The notes under the pieces are model-generated. The model worked only from the letters and a program-made list of their open reading frames with translations. It did no database searches and was not told the origin of the DNA. The translations under genes were made by a program, and so were the position numbers. A DNA stretch of 59,425 bases from a bacterium (GTDB lineage Bacteria; Babelota; Babeliae; Babelales; Babelaceae): contig JAKAUO010000010.1 in assembly GCA_021827715.1 (NCBI GenBank), forward strand, positions 1 to 59,425. Reading direction: 5' to 3'. Below are positions 1 through 9,163 of this stretch, one piece after another. How positions within the stretch are numbered: the stretch's first letter is position 1; the number at the start of each line of letters is the position of its first letter.

Positions 1-189
1 CGATCTAACGGTGGTTGATTTCCACTGTTCAACATCTTGCTGCATACCAATTTCTTCTGGGGTCCAATTGTTTGCTATCCCATCTTTATAATGCTGGCGG
101 GCCCACGTATAGCGCATAGGAAGAATTTTATTCGGGTCCATGTGCCCGTTATTTATAATACTTTTTGTTCGTTTTTGTGACGTCTCCAT
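1..189 (-). CDS. nrdB: Ribonucleotide reductase beta subunit (N-terminal part, cut by window edge)
   Basis: The first 63 residues of the radical-generating small subunit of class I ribonucleotide reductase, which with NrdA reduces ribonucleotides to deoxyribonucleotides in the cytoplasm. The translation has the family's early motif (W-x-P-E-E-I-x-M-x-x-D followed by W-K) and the segment MRYTWARQHYKDG. The start ATG at 187-189 lies behind an AAAGGA ribosome site. It begins 21 bases after the nrdA stop, so nrdA-nrdB form an operon. Metal-binding residues lie outside the window, so subclass (Ia to Ie) cannot be told. Confidence 0.88.
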   Translation of the reverse strand, partial: METSQKRTKSIINNGHMDPNKILPMRYTWARQHYKDGIANNWTPEEIGMQQDVEQWKSTTVRS

Positions 190-210
190 GATGATTCCTT
201 TATCTTTATA

Positions 211-2715
211 CTATTGACAAGATTCACAATCGGTGTTTTCAATTGAACAGGCTTTTGGCAACTCGGCAGCGGAAAGTGTTTCAATAGGCGCAGATTCAGA
301 TGGTGCATCATATTCACGTTTTTGCGTAAAGCCATATTCTTTGGCATCAAGGGTAGCTTTTTCAATTTGCGTTGCACCCAATGAGCGTAAATAATAGGTC
401 GTTTTCAAGCCATAGTTCCATGCTGCACGGTATACATCATCAAGCTTTTTGCCAGAGACACCTTTTATAAAAACATTATGGGATTGACTTTGATCGATCC
501 ATTTACCGCGCTCTGCAGTAACTTTAATGAGCCACTCAGCATCAAGCTCAAACGCCGTTAAATATTTTTCACGCACATGCGCCGGGATCTTAGTAATGCT
601 CCCCAAATCACCGTCACGATATTTAATATCATCGATCATTTCTTGGTTCCATAAGCCAAGTTTTTTAAGATCGTCAACTAAATAACTATTTATAACCGTA
701 AATTCGCCACTTACGTTCGATTTTACATACATATTTTTATACATAGGCTCTATGCAAGGATAACAGCCGGCAATCGTTGAGATGGTGGCTGTAGGCGCAA
801 TAGCCATAGTATTTGAATTTCGCATGCCCTGTTTTTTAACGCGTTCTTTTAACGACGCCCAATCAAGACGTTGTGTGCGTGAAACCATTATGGGCATACC
901 ACGTTCTTTTTCAAGCAGATCTATAGTATCAATTGGGAATATTCCGCGATCCCACTTAGAACCTTTATATGATTGATACGCGCCATGTTCTGCTGCTAAA
1001 TTACTTGATGCTTTAATAGCAAAGTATGAGATATGTTCCATGCTTTCATCGGCAAACTGCAATGCTTTTGGGCTTGCAAAAGAAATATTCATCTTACATA
1101 AGGCATCTTGGAAACCCATAAGGCCCAAACCAACAGGACGATGTTTTTTATTAGATTGTTCAGCCTCTTTAGTCGGATAAAAATTGAGGTCAATCACATT
1201 ATCCAGCATACGAATAGCACTGGTTACAGTCTTTTCCAATTCGCTCAGATCCAAGCCATCTTGAGTAACTAAACGCTCTAAATTTATTGAGCCCAAGTTA
1301 CATACTGCTGTTTCAGTTTCAGAAGTATTTAAGGTAATTTCCGTGCATAAGTTTGAAGAATGCACTACCCCTGCATGATCTTGCGGTGAACGAATATTGC
1401 AAGGATCTTTAAAGGTTATCCATGGATGCCCTGTTTCAAAAAGACGGGTCAGCATCTTGCGCCATAATTGTTTAGCAGGCATAGTATGATGCAACTCCAT
1501 CCTACCGGCGCGAGCTTGGCTTTCATAATACTCATAGCGTTCCTCAAATGCCTTACCATATATATGATGCAAATCAGGCACTTCGTGCGGCGAAAAGAGT
1601 GTCCATTCGTTATCCTGAGTAACTCGTTTCATAAAAAGATCAGGGATCCACGCTGCTGTATTCATATCATGAGTACGGCGACGATCGTCACCGGTATTTC
1701 TTCTTAAATCGAGAAAATCTTCAATATCAAGGTGCCATACTTCTAAGTATGCACATTTACCTCCACGCCTAATGCCGCTGCGCGTAATAGCAACCACAAT
1801 ATCATTGGCAATTTTAAGGTAGGGAATAATCCCTTGGCTGGTAGCTTTAATACTTTTAATATAGGCGCCCGTTCCTCGGATATTACTCCAATCGGTACCA
1901 ATGCCTCCTGCCCATTTAGAAAGCTGCGCATTATCACCCATGCATTTAAAAATATGATGCAAATCATCATTAACCGTTGATAAATAACATGAACTTAATT
2001 GTGCAACGGGTAACCCAGCATGAAACAAGGTAGGCGTTGAAGGAACATAATGGAGTCGCGAAAGAATAGTATAAAATTCTAACGCCCGCTCATTCTTATC
2101 TACTTCATTCAACGAAAGCCCCATAGCGATACGCATCCAAAATGCTTGAACCGTTTCATACCGCTGACCCTGATAGCGCAACACATACCGCTCATACAAT
2201 GTTTGCATGCCTGTATAATGTAATAATGAATCACGCTCAATAACTAACGTGTTTGCCAAACGTTCTAAATCAAATTGCTGCATACGTGCATCTAATAAAT
2301 TTTCCTGGCATGCACGTACAATATTTTCAATAAAAATATGGCGATAGCGTAATTCGTATTCTGACTGAGAACGAACTTTACCCCCGAGTTCGCGAAAAAG
2401 CTTTTGTTGCAATAAACGTCCTGCAACTATGCTATAGGCAGGATCTTTTTCTATAAACGTAACTGCAGCAAGAATTAATGATTTTATGATATCATTCGTG
2501 CTTATGCCATCAAATAAATTACGCACTGTTTCTTGCATAATAAGATCAACCGACACAATATCGGCGTAACCAATAATAGCACGCTGCAATAATGCTTCTA
2601 TTTTTTGACGATCAAATGAAAATGTTCGACCATCACGTTTTTTTACTACCGACACGACGGGCGACGATGTAAAAGCCATCGCCCCAGTCGTCGAAACTGC
2701 TTTTTGTACATCCAT
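211..2715 (-). CDS. nrdA: Ribonucleoside-diphosphate reductase alpha subunit, class I
   Basis: Catalytic large subunit of aerobic ribonucleotide reductase. It has an N-terminal ATP-cone (VVSVVKKRDGRTFSFDR, the overall activity site), the active-site string N-L-C-T-E-I, the redox pair partner in VCNLGSINL, the radical-path tyrosine pair in TYYLRSLGATQ, and a C-terminal C-E-S-C tail that shuttles electrons from thioredoxin or glutaredoxin. The length is typical. I prefer the ATG at 2713-2715 because GAGGG lies four bases before it. The longer version starting at 2736 has no usable ribosome site. It is the first gene of nrdAB, and an exported thioredoxin-like gene lies divergently upstream. Confidence 0.95.
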   Translation of the reverse strand: MDVQKAVSTTGAMAFTSSPVVSVVKKRDGRTFSFDRQKIEALLQRAIIGYADIVSVDLIMQETVRNLFDGISTNDIIKSLILAAVTFIEKDPAYSIVAGRLLQQKLFRELGGKVRSQSEYELRYRHIFIENIVRACQENLLDARMQQFDLERLANTLVIERDSLLHYTGMQTLYERYVLRYQGQRYETVQAFWMRIAMGLSLNEVDKNERALEFYTILSRLHYVPSTPTLFHAGLPVAQLSSCYLSTVNDDLHHIFKCMGDNAQLSKWAGGIGTDWSNIRGTGAYIKSIKATSQGIIPYLKIANDIVVAITRSGIRRGGKCAYLEVWHLDIEDFLDLRRNTGDDRRRTHDMNTAAWIPDLFMKRVTQDNEWTLFSPHEVPDLHHIYGKAFEERYEYYESQARAGRMELHHTMPAKQLWRKMLTRLFETGHPWITFKDPCNIRSPQDHAGVVHSSNLCTEITLNTSETETAVCNLGSINLERLVTQDGLDLSELEKTVTSAIRMLDNVIDLNFYPTKEAEQSNKKHRPVGLGLMGFQDALCKMNISFASPKALQFADESMEHISYFAIKASSNLAAEHGAYQSYKGSKWDRGIFPIDTIDLLEKERGMPIMVSRTQRLDWASLKERVKKQGMRNSNTMAIAPTATISTIAGCYPCIEPMYKNMYVKSNVSGEFTVINSYLVDDLKKLGLWNQEMIDDIKYRDGDLGSITKIPAHVREKYLTAFELDAEWLIKVTAERGKWIDQSQSHNVFIKGVSGKKLDDVYRAAWNYGLKTTYYLRSLGATQIEKATLDAKEYGFTQKREYDAPSESAPIETLSAAELPKACSIENTDCESCQ

Positions 2716-2753
2716 ACATCCCTCACCAATCGACATCTTCAGGAAAAATTAAA

Positions 2754-2781
2754 CAAAAAAATCTATTCAATCTGAATAGAT
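2754..2781 (-). other. Hairpin plus U-run in the nrdA leader
   Basis: A perfect inverted repeat (ATCTATTCA, 3-base loop, TGAATAGAT; arms 2761-2769 and 2773-2781). On the minus strand it is followed directly by seven T, about 40 bases before the nrdA start. Its form is that of an intrinsic terminator, but it sits between any nrdA promoter and the gene. It may act as an attenuator, or end a transcript arriving from the right. No NrdR boxes were recognised. Confidence 0.4.
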
Positions 2782-2997
2782 CTCAAAACTTAGATACTTA
2801 GATAATGTATCAGTTAGATACCGGAGAATCAACAAAAATTATAAATTTTTTTTTCAAAATATATTGTTCATTTTTATTTCATTTACGAGTATCCTTTAAT
2901 CAAATTTGTAATTACAAAAAAATATACATTGCATTCACCCATAAAGAATTGTGTATGCTTATGATAGTTATTTTTTTTATATTAAGGAGAAACAGTT

Positions 2998-3495
2998 ATG
3001 AAAAATATATATATGATGCTTGCAGCAACATTACTGGTAGGCGCAACATTACACGGAGCGTCACGTGGAGCAAGCAAAGTAAAAAGCTCAAAAAAAGAAC
3101 AAAGAAAAAGTTATACTGAAGTAAAAACAGAACAGGAATTTGCCAGTAATTTTAGTAAAAATGGAACTTATGTAGTTAAATTCCATATGCCAGCATGTCC
3201 TGCTTGTGTACATATGGCACCTTATTTTGAAAAAGTTGCACAGGAGATGCAAGGACAGGCAACATTTTTATCGGTTGATATAACCTCTGCTGAACTTCAA
3301 GATCTTGCACGTTCTTTTAATATACAAGCATTACCAACCACTCTTATTATTACCGAAAAAGTGGGCGCACTTTCTGAAGAAGAACTTAAACGAGAAGTAA
3401 TGAATGCATTGGGCAAAGGAAATTCACCAAAAGCTCCTGCGCCTGCAGCGCCTGTTTCTGCTCCAAAGAAAAAAGTATCAGCGCCTGCTGCATAA
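2998..3495 (+). CDS. Exported thioredoxin-like protein with Ala/Pro/Lys tail
   Basis: A thioredoxin-fold protein behind an N-terminal signal peptide (about residues 1-21), so it probably acts outside the cytoplasm. The active site is C67-P-A-C70 in the setting FHMPACPACVHMAPYF; the usual tryptophan before the first cysteine is missing. The cis-proline follows in QALPTT. The last 35 residues are a low-complexity Ala/Pro/Lys/Ser tail. The AAGGAG ribosome site precedes ATG 2998 at good spacing. It is monocistronic, with a strong terminator after it. It could be a disulfide reductase or isomerase; the tail could tether it to the envelope. Confidence 0.82.
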   Translation: MKNIYMMLAATLLVGATLHGASRGASKVKSSKKEQRKSYTEVKTEQEFASNFSKNGTYVVKFHMPACPACVHMAPYFEKVAQEMQGQATFLSVDITSAELQDLARSFNIQALPTTLIITEKVGALSEEELKREVMNALGKGNSPKAPAPAAPVSAPKKKVSAPAA

Positions 3496-3515
3496 AAAAT
3501 AAGCTTTTAGTTATT

Positions 3516-3550
3516 AAAAATAAGGCTCTTACGGGGGCCTTATTTTTTTT
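3516..3550 (+). terminator. Rho-independent terminator after the thioredoxin-like gene
   Basis: Stem AAAAATAAGGC (3516-3525) pairs with GCCTTATTTTT (3537-3547) and ends in a run of T. It lies 20 bases after the stop codon. Confidence 0.85.
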
Positions 3551-3608
3551 GAAAAATAGTATACTTAGTGCATTGATACAAACGATCATTATTACTCAAG
3601 GATCATTT

Positions 3609-3878
3609 ATGAAAAAATTATTTCTATGCATATCATTATTTTCTATGGCCACTGCGTGGAGTATGGATCGTGAAAGAAAGGCGCATAAAAATTTTAAGCA
3701 GCCTGTTCATACAGCGCACAATGTAAAAGGCGAACAAAGCAGAAGACAAGAAATTGGTGCTTATGATCTCACTTCAAAACAGCGCAGAAAAGCGCCACAG
3801 AATCCTCAACCATTAGTTCCTGGCCTGGTACCCTTCATGGTTGCACAAGCTATTGTAATAGACTCTTTAAATCGTTAA
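3609..3878 (+). CDS. Small exported basic protein of unknown function
   Basis: 89 residues with a signal peptide (MKKLFLCISLFSMATAWS, cleavage probably near residue 18). The middle is very basic and polar, and the last 20 residues are hydrophobic (LVPGLVPFMVAQAIVI). I chose ATG 3609 because AAGGA precedes it and it opens a canonical signal peptide; an upstream in-frame ATG at 3549 overlaps the preceding terminator. No domain is recognised. Confidence 0.65.
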   Translation: MKKLFLCISLFSMATAWSMDRERKAHKNFKQPVHTAHNVKGEQSRRQEIGAYDLTSKQRRKAPQNPQPLVPGLVPFMVAQAIVIDSLNR

Positions 3879-3885
3879 TTTACTA

Positions 3886-3924
3886 TACTAAAAAGGGCCC
3901 GCGTTTTCGGGCCCTTTTTTAGTA
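3886..3924. terminator. Bidirectional terminator between the small exported gene and hppA
   Basis: GC-rich stem AAAAAGGGCCCG / CGGGCCCTTTTTT with a six-base loop and T-runs on both strands. It ends the plus-strand gene at 3878 and the minus-strand hppA at 3928. Confidence 0.88.
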
Positions 3925-3927
3925 ATT

Positions 3928-5922
3928 TTATCTAAGCGCTACTAACAATAACGCTACCATCGACATCAACTTAATCAAAATATTAAGTGCTGGGCCGGAA
4001 GTATCTTTAAATGGGTCACCTACGGTGTCACCAATAATAGCAGCATGATGAGCCGGAGAGCCTTTGCCGCCAAAATTACCTGCTTCGATATACTTTTTAG
4101 CATTATCCCAGGCTCCGCCACCATTTGCCATCATCAATGCCAATGCAATGCCGCACACGGTTGCACCCACTAATAAACCGCCTAACATTTCAATGCCTGC
4201 TTGGCCAACAAAAATAACTTTAATAAGCACAGGAACTGAAACGGTAATAAAGCCAGGAAGAATCATTTCACGTAATGAGGCTTTGGTACTAATGGCAATA
4301 CAACGTTCGTAATCTGGTTGCGCGGTGCCTTCCATAATACCAGGAATCTCTTTAAATTGACGGCGCACTTCAACCACCATTTTAAGAGCCGCTTCACCCA
4401 CAGAACGCATAGTAAGCGATGAAACCCAGAAAGGCATAGCAGCGCCAATAAAGATACCTGCAAGCACTAACGGATTTAATAAATCAAGCGCATGTATTCC
4501 CGCTTCAACTTTAAAAACAGCAAAGACACTTAATGCTGCAAGCGCTGCAGAACCAATAGCAAAACCTTTTCCGATAGCTGCGGTAGTGTTTCCCAAAGAA
4601 TCAAGTTTATCAGTAATAGCGCGAACATTTTTACCGAATCCTGCCATTTCTGCAATACCACCAGCATTATCTGCAATAGGACCATATGCATCAACTGTCA
4701 TAGTGATGCCCACCGTAGCCAACATCGCCACTGCTGCAAGTGACACACCAAAAACACCGCCACCATAGGTAAATGCACACACTACGCTGCCAGCCAAAAG
4801 AATCATAGGCAGCACTACTGATTCCATTCCTACAGAAAGACCGTAAATAATATTAGTTGCAGCGCCAGATTGTGAAATTTTTGCCAAATTGTGAATAGGT
4901 TTTGCAGAGGTATAGTATTCAGTAATAAGGCCGATCGCAACACCACTCAGGCACCCTATTACCAATGCTGTATAAAGCACAAAATCAATATGCATAACAT
5001 TCATGTAATAAGCGGTACCCGCTAAAAATGCTATTAATGCAACATAGGTAGAGTTACGCAACAAGGTCGCAGAACTGGTTCTTAAAACAAGCACAGAGGC
5101 CAAACCTAATAATGAACTAAAAAGTCCAATCACAGAAACCATTAATGGGAAGGTGATATATTCAATCAATCCAAAATATTTTTCATGGGAGGTTGCAAGC
5201 AAAATAGAGGAAATCATCGCCGTTACATATGATTCATAAATATCGGCACCCATGCCCGCAGTGTCGCCCACACAGTCACCTACGTTGTCCGCAATAACTG
5301 CCGGGTTACGTGGATCATCCTCAGGAATATTTGCTTCCAATTTACCCACCAAGTCAGCGCCTACATCGGCAGATTTGGTATAAATACCGCCGCCCACACG
5401 AGCAAAGAAAGCAACAAGTGATGCCCCCACGCCAAATGCGGTAAATAATACGGGGAAGTTAGCCATGTGCAGCAGATAGTACAACACGCCGCCAACACCG
5501 ATTACACCAAAACTTGCAACGGTAATACCCATCACCCCGCCGCCAAAAAAAGCTACTAAAAATGCTGCACGCTCACCATGGTTTTTAGCCGCTATTGCAG
5601 TCCGCACATTGGCAAGAGTTGCTGCATGCATCCCAATAAGACCAGTCATTAATGAAAAAAGTGCACCGATTAAAAAACAAACCGCTGTTACCCATGAACT
5701 GACTACCACCAGCAATGCGGCTATAAGAGCAAGCACAAGAGCTATAATAGAATATTCTTCACGCAAAAAAGTCATGGCGCCCAAGCGAATTACTTTGGCA
5801 ATGCCAAGCGCCTTTTTATCATCAACGACAAGCGTTGTAATAGAATGCAATAACAGTGCTACCGCAAAAAGGCCCGTAAGGCCACTTATTACTGCCCACA
5901 GAGGGACAAATAGTTCAGTCAT
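3928..5922 (-). CDS. hppA: Membrane-bound pyrophosphatase, ion-pumping, K+-dependent type
   Basis: Integral membrane enzyme that couples hydrolysis of cytoplasmic pyrophosphate to H+ and/or Na+ export. The 664 residues hold the family's roughly 16 membrane helices. The acidic substrate site is visible as DNVGDCVGDTAGMGADIYES and again as DNAGGIAEM and GDTVGDPFKDTSGP. The segment GNTTAAIGKG has Ala where K+-independent enzymes have Lys, which marks the K+-dependent group that includes the Na+ pumps. The start has CGGAG upstream. It lies near two sodium-coupled AGCS symporters, which fits a sodium cycle, but the pumped ion cannot be proven from sequence. Confidence 0.95.
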   Translation of the reverse strand: MTELFVPLWAVISGLTGLFAVALLLHSITTLVVDDKKALGIAKVIRLGAMTFLREEYSIIALVLALIAALLVVVSSWVTAVCFLIGALFSLMTGLIGMHAATLANVRTAIAAKNHGERAAFLVAFFGGGVMGITVASFGVIGVGGVLYYLLHMANFPVLFTAFGVGASLVAFFARVGGGIYTKSADVGADLVGKLEANIPEDDPRNPAVIADNVGDCVGDTAGMGADIYESYVTAMISSILLATSHEKYFGLIEYITFPLMVSVIGLFSSLLGLASVLVLRTSSATLLRNSTYVALIAFLAGTAYYMNVMHIDFVLYTALVIGCLSGVAIGLITEYYTSAKPIHNLAKISQSGAATNIIYGLSVGMESVVLPMILLAGSVVCAFTYGGGVFGVSLAAVAMLATVGITMTVDAYGPIADNAGGIAEMAGFGKNVRAITDKLDSLGNTTAAIGKGFAIGSAALAALSVFAVFKVEAGIHALDLLNPLVLAGIFIGAAMPFWVSSLTMRSVGEAALKMVVEVRRQFKEIPGIMEGTAQPDYERCIAISTKASLREMILPGFITVSVPVLIKVIFVGQAGIEMLGGLLVGATVCGIALALMMANGGGAWDNAKKYIEAGNFGGKGSPAHHAAIIGDTVGDPFKDTSGPALNILIKLMSMVALLLVALR

Positions 5923-5981
5923 GAAATCTCCGTTGTAATGTATTTTTTTAATGGAATAAAATATCTTTTATACTAATAGGC

Positions 5982-6419
5982 TTATTGAATTTTGTAAAGA
6001 TTACAGGTGTCTGCTAAACGCAAGGCTGCTTCAACGATAACAGGATCTTGTACCAGTATATTTGCATTGTGCCAATCGGTCTCTGAAAAACCATACCATA
6101 ATTCACTAGCGGTAACAGGCAATTTGGAAGTCTTTATTTTTTGCCAGAAAAAGGGAATAAATACTCTTAATGCATTTAACTGAGCTTTATATACCTTCTC
6201 AAGTTGTGGATCTTGTTTTTTATTTAATAGCGCTATTACATCTTCATCACTGACTGTCTTATACATTAGTTGAATCACCGCATCGACTTCGGGCGATAGT
6301 TCTTTTTTTTTTATCTCCCGTGATACTTGATCAAAATAATGTGAACATCGTACTATTAATGCCTCTCCAGCATATGTCCCATCAACGATAAATAACAAAA
6401 AAAGCATTATTTTTTTCAT
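5982..6419 (-). CDS. Small exported helical protein of unknown function
   Basis: 145 residues with a signal peptide (MKKIMLFLLFIVDGTYAG, cleavage near residue 18) and a mostly helical, charged body. No domain is recognised. It starts eight bases after the stop of the AGCS-MurE fusion on the same strand, so it is probably co-transcribed with it. Two cysteines (C25, C138) could form a disulfide after export. Confidence 0.62.
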   Translation of the reverse strand: MKKIMLFLLFIVDGTYAGEALIVRCSHYFDQVSREIKKKELSPEVDAVIQLMYKTVSDEDVIALLNKKQDPQLEKVYKAQLNALRVFIPFFWQKIKTSKLPVTASELWYGFSETDWHNANILVQDPVIVEAALRLADTCNLYKIQ

Positions 6420-6427
6420 AAAAATCC

Positions 6428-9163
6428 CTATAACGATTCAAGAATTTCACGTTCACTAAAATGATATTTATTTTCTTGTACTAATTGATACTCATCGGGC
6501 CCTTTACCTAATAAAGCAATAATAGAACCTTCTTTTGAAAGAGAATATGCATATTTTATCGCAAGCGCACGATCGTATTCAAGAGATACCTTGTCCATAG
6601 ACTGTTCAGGAATACCTGCAAGAATATCCTGCATTATTTTTTCTGGGTCCTCACCTCGAGGATTGTCCGTAGTGAGAATAACTGCATCAGCATATTCCAC
6701 GGCAAGCGAACCCATAATGGGCCGTTTAATTACATCCCTATCACCGCCTGCGCCAAACACCACAATAAGATGTTGGGTTTCAGAGCGCAACGTAGAAAGC
6801 ACTGCCTTCATAGACGATGGAGTATGCGCATAATCAATATAAGCAATAACATCACCGGCAAGTTCATATTTATTTAAACGCCCGGGGACACCTGCAAAAT
6901 TATATACTGCCTGTTGAATGATTTCAGGATCAACCCCAAGACTACGTGCTAATAAATAGGCCATATGAATATTATGCATATTAAAGGCACCCAATAAATG
7001 ATTATTTTCAAATACTAACTGGTCGATATATCCACTTATACCTGCTTTTGAAGTGCCAATAAGGGTTATGTTACTCATGCGACTCAATTGGGCTTGAATA
7101 CACAAAGAACGCAATGAACTGACAAGCGCATCATCACCATTAAGAATAACCGGGGCATTTAGCTTTACCTGTTTTAATAGTGAGGCTTTTGCTGCAAAAT
7201 AATCGTTCTGGGTGGCATAAAATTCACCATGCTCATGGCTAAAATTGGTAAAGATTGCCGCATCAAACTCAATACCATGCACACGATGCAAACTCAGCGC
7301 TTGGGCGGCAACTTCCATGATCACCCATTGCACCTCCTGGTTAACACACGCGTCTAGAAACAGGTGAATATAATCAGGCTGTTGGGTGGTCAATTGGGTG
7401 GGATATTCCCGGTTGAGTATCGAATTACCTACCGTACTTAAGCGAGCAGTTTTATAGCCTGCCGTTTTTAAGATATGCTCAATCAAATAGGTGGTAGTGG
7501 TCTTACCTTTAGTGCCTGTAACACCAATAATTTTTAATTTTTTTGCAGGATACCCATAGGCATGCGCGCTTAATTCGGCCAACGCCTTTCGCGTATTTTC
7601 AACGCGAAAACTTGCAACTCCTTTAAGTGCCTGTTGGAGATCTTCTGGGATATGCGCATTTGATTCAAGTACCAGAGTAGTAGCGCCTTTTTCAACGGCC
7701 GTTTTGATAAAATGGGTACCATCTTTTTTGGTGCCCGCTATAGCCACAAACGTTGATCCTTTACCAATCGTATCAGTATGCGAAGATACTTTATAAAAAG
7801 CGGGCAAATCATCAGATGAATTTTTTCTTGTCTGGTTTTCATCGACACATGCGGCGCGTCTTAAAATGGGCAAAAGCATGATTAATGCATATAGATTTAT
7901 TATCAGCATTCCACCATTTACGATATCAACCGAGCTCCATACTAAGGAAACAGAACTAAATATACCAAAAAAGATCATACCGGAATAAAGCGCCGTGTAC
8001 CAAGCAATAGGAACATGGGGCATAAGAAACATCCAGCATTCTCGGCCAATATAAGCGTATGCAACCAGTACCCCCAGACCAAAAGAAACTGAAAGGAACG
8101 TTACTATTATCTTTCCATATATCCCAAAAAGTGTTTCAAATGCCGCGCTAGTCAATGCCGTACTGGTAAGACCACTTTCCCATACACCGCTTGCTACAAA
8201 AATTAGTAATAATAAACAGCAGACCAAATGGTTGCTAATCATGAGCGACGCCATAGACATCACCCCATTTTTAAACGGCTCTTTACCACCTGTTGCGCCG
8301 AACAAAATACCTGCCGTACCAAGCCCCAGTTCAGTAGCGCTCACTGACCGTGAAATACCATAACGCAATGCCGTCTGAACGGTATACCCCATTCCTGCGC
8401 CCGCAACCGCTTTCCAGGTAAATGCATAGTGCATGATAAGCGCCAAAGCAGAACCCAATGAGGCAGCGTGATACACTAAAAGAGCGAGTGTGCAGGTAAA
8501 AAAAAGTCCCACTTTAATAGGAATAATTTTATCTGAAAAATTAATAATACGTTGAGCGCCGCCGTAAAAAATATAGACCATTACTAAAAACAGAAATAAG
8601 GCAATAACTGGCTTATCAAACCCGGTTAACCGCTCAATGCCAATAGTCATCGAATTACACTGCATCGCGCTCCCAGCAACAAAACTGGTCAGCAAACAAA
8701 AAAGTGCATATATACGAGGAAGATATTTTTTACCCGGAACAAGAGCCAAGTAAATCATGGGGCCGCCACGAAAGGTGCCTGAACTATTTTCATCAATAAA
8801 ATAGTTGCTCGCATACACCTCAACAAAACGGAGTGCGATACCAAAAAAACCGATAAGCGCTATCCAAAATGCTGCCCCAGGCCCCCCAGAAGAGATCGCC
8901 GTGGCCATCCCGGCCCCACTGCCGTTACCTAAGCTGGCACTTAAAGTATTAAGAAATGCTTGAAAGGGCGTTATGTATTCGTTTCCCGTGACTGTCTTTT
9001 CTGAAGGATATAACACGTAATACCACGATTGCCAAAAATAGCGCACTTGTATCCACCTGAATGCGAAGGTCATGACAAGGCTCGTGGCAACAATAACGCC
9101 GACTAACGGCCATCCCCATAAAAAATCACTGAGGATGTTAATTGCGTTTTCGATCATGTACAT
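6428..9163 (-). CDS. murE: Fusion: AGCS sodium:alanine/glycine symporter + MurE (UDP-MurNAc-tripeptide synthetase)
   Basis: One uninterrupted 911-residue reading frame. Residues 1 to about 438 are a complete AGCS-family symporter (FLWGWPLVGVI start, FNTLSASLGNGSGAGMATAI-type loop, GGPMIYLA, GTAGILFGAT). After a short polar linker, residues about 445-911 are a full Mur ligase: shortened UDP-binding domain (GSTFVAIAGTKKDGTHF), P-loop GVTGTKGKTTT at about 542-552, the central-domain segment VHGIEFDAAIFTNFSHEH, and the substrate motif DNPR at about 831-834, which selects meso-diaminopimelate in MurE. MurE normally is a soluble enzyme of about 490 residues. The start overlaps the upstream symporter by 26 bases; ATG 9157 is an alternative. 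I know of no standard example of this fusion. Confidence 0.92.
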   Translation of the reverse strand: MYMIENAINILSDFLWGWPLVGVIVATSLVMTFAFRWIQVRYFWQSWYYVLYPSEKTVTGNEYITPFQAFLNTLSASLGNGSGAGMATAISSGGPGAAFWIALIGFFGIALRFVEVYASNYFIDENSSGTFRGGPMIYLALVPGKKYLPRIYALFCLLTSFVAGSAMQCNSMTIGIERLTGFDKPVIALFLFLVMVYIFYGGAQRIINFSDKIIPIKVGLFFTCTLALLVYHAASLGSALALIMHYAFTWKAVAGAGMGYTVQTALRYGISRSVSATELGLGTAGILFGATGGKEPFKNGVMSMASLMISNHLVCCLLLLIFVASGVWESGLTSTALTSAAFETLFGIYGKIIVTFLSVSFGLGVLVAYAYIGRECWMFLMPHVPIAWYTALYSGMIFFGIFSSVSLVWSSVDIVNGGMLIINLYALIMLLPILRRAACVDENQTRKNSSDDLPAFYKVSSHTDTIGKGSTFVAIAGTKKDGTHFIKTAVEKGATTLVLESNAHIPEDLQQALKGVASFRVENTRKALAELSAHAYGYPAKKLKIIGVTGTKGKTTTTYLIEHILKTAGYKTARLSTVGNSILNREYPTQLTTQQPDYIHLFLDACVNQEVQWVIMEVAAQALSLHRVHGIEFDAAIFTNFSHEHGEFYATQNDYFAAKASLLKQVKLNAPVILNGDDALVSSLRSLCIQAQLSRMSNITLIGTSKAGISGYIDQLVFENNHLLGAFNMHNIHMAYLLARSLGVDPEIIQQAVYNFAGVPGRLNKYELAGDVIAYIDYAHTPSSMKAVLSTLRSETQHLIVVFGAGGDRDVIKRPIMGSLAVEYADAVILTTDNPRGEDPEKIMQDILAGIPEQSMDKVSLEYDRALAIKYAYSLSKEGSIIALLGKGPDEYQLVQENKYHFSEREILESL

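Noticed and set aside
2805-3119. 104-codon plus-strand frame overlapping the start of the thioredoxin-like gene
   Set aside because: It is AT-rich with no ribosome site, and the overlapping thioredoxin-like frame has a clear signal peptide, CPAC motif and AAGGAG.
4064-4768. Several 60-80 codon plus-strand frames opposite hppA
   Set aside because: They are antisense shadows of a well-conserved coding sequence, without ribosome sites.
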